A model generated the notes under the pieces. The model made no database searches and was not told where the DNA came from. It saw nothing but the letters and a program-made list of their open reading frames with translations. A stretch of DNA of 64,000 nucleotides, taken from NCBI GenBank assembly GCA_947584595.1, contig CANPWP010000003.1, positions 1 through 64,000 of the forward strand, in the 5' to 3' direction. This stretch comes from an uncultured Clostridia bacterium. GTDB lineage: Bacteria > Bacillota > Clostridia > Oscillospirales > Acutalibacteraceae. The stretch's first letter is position 1; each line of letters begins with the position of its first letter. The position numbers and the translations under genes were made by a program. Shown here one piece after another: positions 59,840 to 64,000 of the stretch.

Positions 59840-61696
59840 ATGATAAATAAGGATGTCAAAAAACTTTTGCTGAAGGTCCAGAAGCCGGGTCGCTATGTAG
59901 GCGGAGAATTAAACGCAGTAGTTAAAAATAAAGAAGATGTAGATATAAGATTTGCATTTTGTTTTCCTGATACATACGAAGTTGGAATGTCTCATCTTGG
60001 AATGAAAATTCTTTACAGTCTCTTTAATTCAAAGGACTATATCTGGTGTGAACGTGTATTTGCGCCTTGGCTTGATATGGAACAGTTGATGATAGAAAAC
60101 AACATTCCCCTTTATGCTCTTGAAAGCGGCGACCCTATAACGAATTTTGACTTTATCGGTTTTACTCTGCAATATGAACTTAGCTTTACAAACGTGCTTA
60201 ATATGCTTAAACTTGCAAATATACCTATTTTGTCAAAAGACAGAAAAAACTTAAATCAGATTGTTGTCGCAGGAGGACCTTGTGCCTGCAATCCTGAACC
60301 CATAGCAGACTTTATTGATATATTTTTTATAGGCGAGGGAGAGGAGGTAGACCTTGAAGTAATAGATTTATACAGAAAATGCAAAAATGAAAATAAAACT
60401 AAAGCAGAATTTTTAAGGCTTGCCTCTCAGATTGAGGGAGTTTATGTTCCGTCACTTTATGATGTAACATATAACGATGACTTAACGGTAAAAGCATATA
60501 CTCCAAAGGAAAATGCGCCTGCCGTAATTCATAAACGACTTATGATGGATATGGATGATTGCTACTATCCTGATAATTTTGTAGTTCCTATGGTAGAGAT
60601 AGTCCACGATAGGGCAGTAGAGGAGATTTTCAGAGGCTGTATCAGAGGATGCAGATTTTGTCAGGCTGGATATTTGTATAGACCCGTAAGAGAAAAGTCA
60701 AGCGAGACTATTGATTTACAATGCCATAAACTTTGCACAAATACAGGTTATGACGAGGTATCTCTTTCATCGCTAAGTTCAAGCGATTACAGTCAGATCG
60801 TACATTTGCTTGATAAGCTTAATAAATGGTCAAAGGACGAAAAGGTAAGTATATCTCTGCCGTCCCTTCGTGTTGACGGTTTTACAGATGATATTATGAA
60901 CAAAATTAAAACAGTAAGAAAAAGCGGTCTTACATTTGCCCCTGAAGCAGGAAGTCAGAGACTTCGTGATGTAATAAATAAAAATGTAATGGAGGACGAG
61001 CTTTTAGAAACTTGTTCTGTAGCCTTTAACGGCGGCTGGACAAACGTTAAGCTGTATTTTATGATAGGTCTGCCTACTGAAACAATGGACGATGTTGCCG
61101 CTATTGCACAGCTTGGTCAGAATGTTGTAAATGAATATTATAAATGCCCCAATAGACCAAAGGGCAAATCGGTAAATGTTACGGTATCAACTTCTTCTTT
61201 TGTGCCGAAACCCTTTACACCGTTTCAGTGGTTCGGACAAAATACAATTGAAGAACTGCATAACAAGCAAAAGCATTTAAAAGAAAGTATTACTACAAAG
61301 AAAATCACCTATAATTATCACGACGCTGATACAAGCTATTTAGAGGCTGTTTTTGCAAGAGGCGACAGAAAGCTTTGTAAGGCTATGGAAAAAGCCTGTG
61401 AAAAAGGTTTTCATTTTGATGGTTGGGGTGATTGTTTCAGCCTTGAAAAATGGCTTGAAGTATTTAAAGAATGTAATATTGACCCTGATTTTTACGCAAG
61501 AAGGCAAAGAGACTTTGATGAGGTCCTCCCTTGGGATCATCTTGATTACGGCGTTACTAAAGAGCATTTAATAAGAGAATGTCAGAAAGCCTATAAAAAT
61601 ACTCCAACACCTCATTGCAGATTAAAATGCAGTAATTGCGGTGCGGCTAAGTATAAAGGAGGGGTTTGCTTTGAAAAACGCAAGAATTTGGTTTAA
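59840..61696 (+). CDS. TIGR03960-type B12-binding-domain/radical SAM protein
   Basis: RYVGGELNAVVKN, CIRGCRFCQAGYLYRPVREKS (CxxxCxxC), FVPKPFTPFQW. Confidence 0.9.
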   Translation: MINKDVKKLLLKVQKPGRYVGGELNAVVKNKEDVDIRFAFCFPDTYEVGMSHLGMKILYSLFNSKDYIWCERVFAPWLDMEQLMIENNIPLYALESGDPITNFDFIGFTLQYELSFTNVLNMLKLANIPILSKDRKNLNQIVVAGGPCACNPEPIADFIDIFFIGEGEEVDLEVIDLYRKCKNENKTKAEFLRLASQIEGVYVPSLYDVTYNDDLTVKAYTPKENAPAVIHKRLMMDMDDCYYPDNFVVPMVEIVHDRAVEEIFRGCIRGCRFCQAGYLYRPVREKSSETIDLQCHKLCTNTGYDEVSLSSLSSSDYSQIVHLLDKLNKWSKDEKVSISLPSLRVDGFTDDIMNKIKTVRKSGLTFAPEAGSQRLRDVINKNVMEDELLETCSVAFNGGWTNVKLYFMIGLPTETMDDVAAIAQLGQNVVNEYYKCPNRPKGKSVNVTVSTSSFVPKPFTPFQWFGQNTIEELHNKQKHLKESITTKKITYNYHDADTSYLEAVFARGDRKLCKAMEKACEKGFHFDGWGDCFSLEKWLEVFKECNIDPDFYARRQRDFDEVLPWDHLDYGVTKEHLIRECQKAYKNTPTPHCRLKCSNCGAAKYKGGVCFEKRKNLV

Positions 61697-62330
61697 AAAG
61701 CAGGATGAGTGTATTTATATTTCTCACCTTGATTTAAACAGATGTATGCTAAGAGCGCTCCATAAAAGCAGTCTGCCGATATGGCATACAGAGGGTTTCA
61801 ATCCTCACCCCTTTGCAACCTTTGCTCTTCCGCTGTCACTTGGTTTTGCAGGCGAAAATGAAAGTATGGATATCCGCCTTTTAGATGACGATTATCCATT
61901 TGAAAAAATTATTACAGACTTAAATGCTTGTTTGCCAAAAGGTATCCGTGCTTTTAAGGTTACAGAACCTGTAATGAAACCCGGAGATATTGCTTACGCT
62001 GATTTTAAAATGCTTTTGTCCTGTGACAGCGTTTCAAACGATATGCTTCTTAATATTTGTAATGAGCTTTTTAATATGGACGAAATCCTGATTGATAAAA
62101 AGGGAAAAAAAGGCGTTAAACAGGTTGATTTAAAGCCATCGCTTGTAAAATATACTTTAGAGAGACAAATCGGCGGAGTAGAACTTAATATAACTCTTCC
62201 TGCAGGAAGTACAAACAATGTAAACCCAAACCTTATTTTAAATGCACTTAAAAAATATTATGATTTAATAGTAGATGCAGATACAACAAGGCTTAATATT
62301 TATAACGAAAACTTTGAAGAATTTAAGTAA
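61671..62330 (+). CDS. TIGR03936/DUF2344 radical SAM-associated protein
   Basis: ARIWFKKQDECIYISHLDLNRCMLRALHKSSLPIWHTEGFNPHPFATFALPLSLG; probable TTG start 61671 after aggagggg. Confidence 0.85.
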   Translation: MKNARIWFKKQDECIYISHLDLNRCMLRALHKSSLPIWHTEGFNPHPFATFALPLSLGFAGENESMDIRLLDDDYPFEKIITDLNACLPKGIRAFKVTEPVMKPGDIAYADFKMLLSCDSVSNDMLLNICNELFNMDEILIDKKGKKGVKQVDLKPSLVKYTLERQIGGVELNITLPAGSTNNVNPNLILNALKKYYDLIVDADTTRLNIYNENFEEFK

Positions 62331-62335
62331 ACGAT

Positions 62336-63241
62336 ATGTATTATTATTCCTTAAATGAATATTTGAAAGAAACCTTTGGCGAAAAAGTCTATAAAATCTC
62401 TTTAAACGGCGGTATGACCTGTCCAAACCGAGACGGAAAGCTGTCTGATAAAGGCTGTATTTTTTGCAGTAAAGGCGGCTCGGGAGAGTTTTCTGCCAAT
62501 TCAAATCTGTCAATTACACAGCAAATTGACGAGGCTAAAAAGAGAGTACAAAATAAAATTAAAACCCATAAATACATTGCATATTTTCAGGCTTTTACAA
62601 ATACATATGCAGACATAAATTATCTTGAAAGAATCTTTTTTGAGGCTGTAGATAATGAGGAGATCGTAGCACTTTCAATTGCAACACGCCCTGATTGTTT
62701 AGGGAAAGAAGTGCTTGATTTACTTTTTCGGCTTTCAAAAATAAAACCTGTCTGGGTAGAATTAGGATTGCAGACCATTCATAAAAAATCAGCAGATTAT
62801 ATCAGAAGGTGTTATGAACTACCTGCCTATGAAAATGCGGTAAAAGAATTAAAATCAAGAGGAATAATAGTTATAACCCATGTAATTTTGGGACTTCCCA
62901 CTGAAAACGAAAAAGAAATGCTTGAAACGGTAGAGTATGTGGGTAAATATACCGATGGAATAAAACTCCAGCTTCTTCACGTTTTAAAAGGAACAGATTT
63001 AGCAAAAGAATATGATAAAGGGAAATTCAAAGTATTAACTTTGGAAGAGTATGTAGATATTCTTTGTAAAGCGGTAGAATTGTTGCCTGAGAATGTAGTA
63101 ATACATAGATTAACAGGTGACGGGGACAAAAAGCTGTTAATAGCACCGCTTTGGAGCGCAGACAAAAAGAAAGTGTTAAACACAATTAATAAGAGATTTA
63201 AGGAGAAAAATGTTACACAAGGAATTAATGCAAAGGATTAA
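62336..63241 (+). CDS. TIGR01212-type radical SAM protein
   Basis: YKISLNGGMTCPNRDGKLSDKGCIFCSKGGSGEFS; VWVELGLQTIHKKSADYIRRCY; THVILGLPTE. Confidence 0.92.
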   Translation: MYYYSLNEYLKETFGEKVYKISLNGGMTCPNRDGKLSDKGCIFCSKGGSGEFSANSNLSITQQIDEAKKRVQNKIKTHKYIAYFQAFTNTYADINYLERIFFEAVDNEEIVALSIATRPDCLGKEVLDLLFRLSKIKPVWVELGLQTIHKKSADYIRRCYELPAYENAVKELKSRGIIVITHVILGLPTENEKEMLETVEYVGKYTDGIKLQLLHVLKGTDLAKEYDKGKFKVLTLEEYVDILCKAVELLPENVVIHRLTGDGDKKLLIAPLWSADKKKVLNTINKRFKEKNVTQGINAKD

Positions 63242-63300
63242 TGTAAAAAAAGCTTGATTTTTTAAATAAATTTGGTATAATAAAATTCGTCAGAAAAGAT

Positions 63301-63393
63301 GGAGAGATGTCCGAGCTGGCCGAAGGAGCATGATTGGAAATCATGTGTACGGTAATCACCGTACCAGGGGTTCGAATCCCCTTCTCTCCGCCA
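63301..63393 (+). tRNA. tRNA-Ser (anticodon GGA), CCA encoded
   Basis: ggagaga/tctctcc acceptor stem, anticodon arm catgattggaaatcatg, long variable arm gtacggtaatcaccgtac, T-arm aggggttcgaatcccct, cca. Confidence 0.95.
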
Positions 63394-63446
63394 TAATAAA
63401 GTAAGCCGCATAATATAGCGACAATATGTCTAAGGAGGATTAATAG

Positions 63447-63668
63447 ATGCAGAAGTTAGTTTATTTAAGTAATAGTCGGGATTATACTGAGCAGGGTAAT
63501 ATTAATGAAAACAAATATTTTATCCATATCAATGAACTGTTAGATAAAGGTTGGAAAGTTGCTCACATAACGCACGATGTGGTGGAAATTGATGACAATC
63601 AGACCCCGTCACGTAAAGAAACTTTTGTTGCCTTTGTTTTGCTTGAAAGGACTGAAGAAGACGAATAA
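63447..63668 (+). CDS. Hypothetical small protein
   Basis: 73 aa with RBS (aaggagg) 10 nt upstream. Confidence 0.6.
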   Translation: MQKLVYLSNSRDYTEQGNINENKYFIHINELLDKGWKVAHITHDVVEIDDNQTPSRKETFVAFVLLERTEEDE

Positions 63669-63734
63669 CTTCCTGTATTTAAATTAAGAATCATCATGCA
63701 AAATTTTGAGAATACTTTTTATAGTTCTTAGACA

Positions 63735-63769
63735 TAAAAAATCCTGTTGCATTGCAACAGGATTTTTTA
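63735..63769. terminator. Terminator
   Basis: aaaaaatcctgttgcattgcaacaggatttttt. Confidence 0.7.
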
Positions 63770-63959
63770 GTTATATTTGCCGCAGGCAAATATAATATAA
63801 CTTAAAATGAAATTTTCAATATCATTTTTGCCTATAGCAAAAATATTACTCCAAGCAAAGCTAAAAATATCACTAAAAATAAATTAGAAAAGAAATTATC
63901 ATCATTGCTTTTTTATATTGTTTGATATAATATATTTATAAAGCTTACGAGGTGATATT

Positions 63960-64000
63960 ATGAATAGTCCATATGTTTTATTATACAATCTCCAAAATAC
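63960..64000 (+). CDS. Partial CDS at window edge
   Basis: gaggtgatatt-ATG; MNSPYVLLYNLQN... Confidence 0.4.
   Translation, partial: MNSPYVLLYNLQN

Overview
This is a low-GC Firmicutes chromosome segment, most consistent with a spore-forming, dockerin-bearing Ruminococcus-like lineage (inference from gene content). Most of it is ordinary core genome: pyrE, radC, uvrB, a divergent topoisomerase IV pair, secG, a purine operon (purE-F-M-N, PurO-type IMP cyclohydrolase, standalone AICAR formyltransferase, purD), spo0A-spoIVB, a P-type ATPase, cca, malic enzyme, rnpB, sipL-spoIVA, an orphan Na+-pump gamma/beta pair, a CpsC/CpsD pair, secDF, a zinc-type ABC transporter, two FAD oxidoreductases, three radical-SAM-related genes and tRNA-Ser(GGA). 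The accessory or unusual parts are: (i) a dockerin/cohesin cluster at 33.8-38.95 kb containing a papain-like protease split at a perfect A_AAA_AAA slippery heptamer and sitting between an unlisted SpoVM-like microprotein and sipL-spoIVA; (ii) mobile-element relics at 1-1.4 kb and 29.1-30.35 kb, including a 3' tRNA-Lys fragment, a decayed transposase and a 31-nt motif shared by both relic regions; (iii) several hairpin-rich tandem and dispersed repeats (104-bp unit near 11.1 kb, 75-bp unit near 55.8 kb, a head-to-head palindromic composite near 52.6 kb). No CRISPR array, defence island or biosynthetic cluster was recognised. All family calls are from reading motifs by eye; no database search was run.
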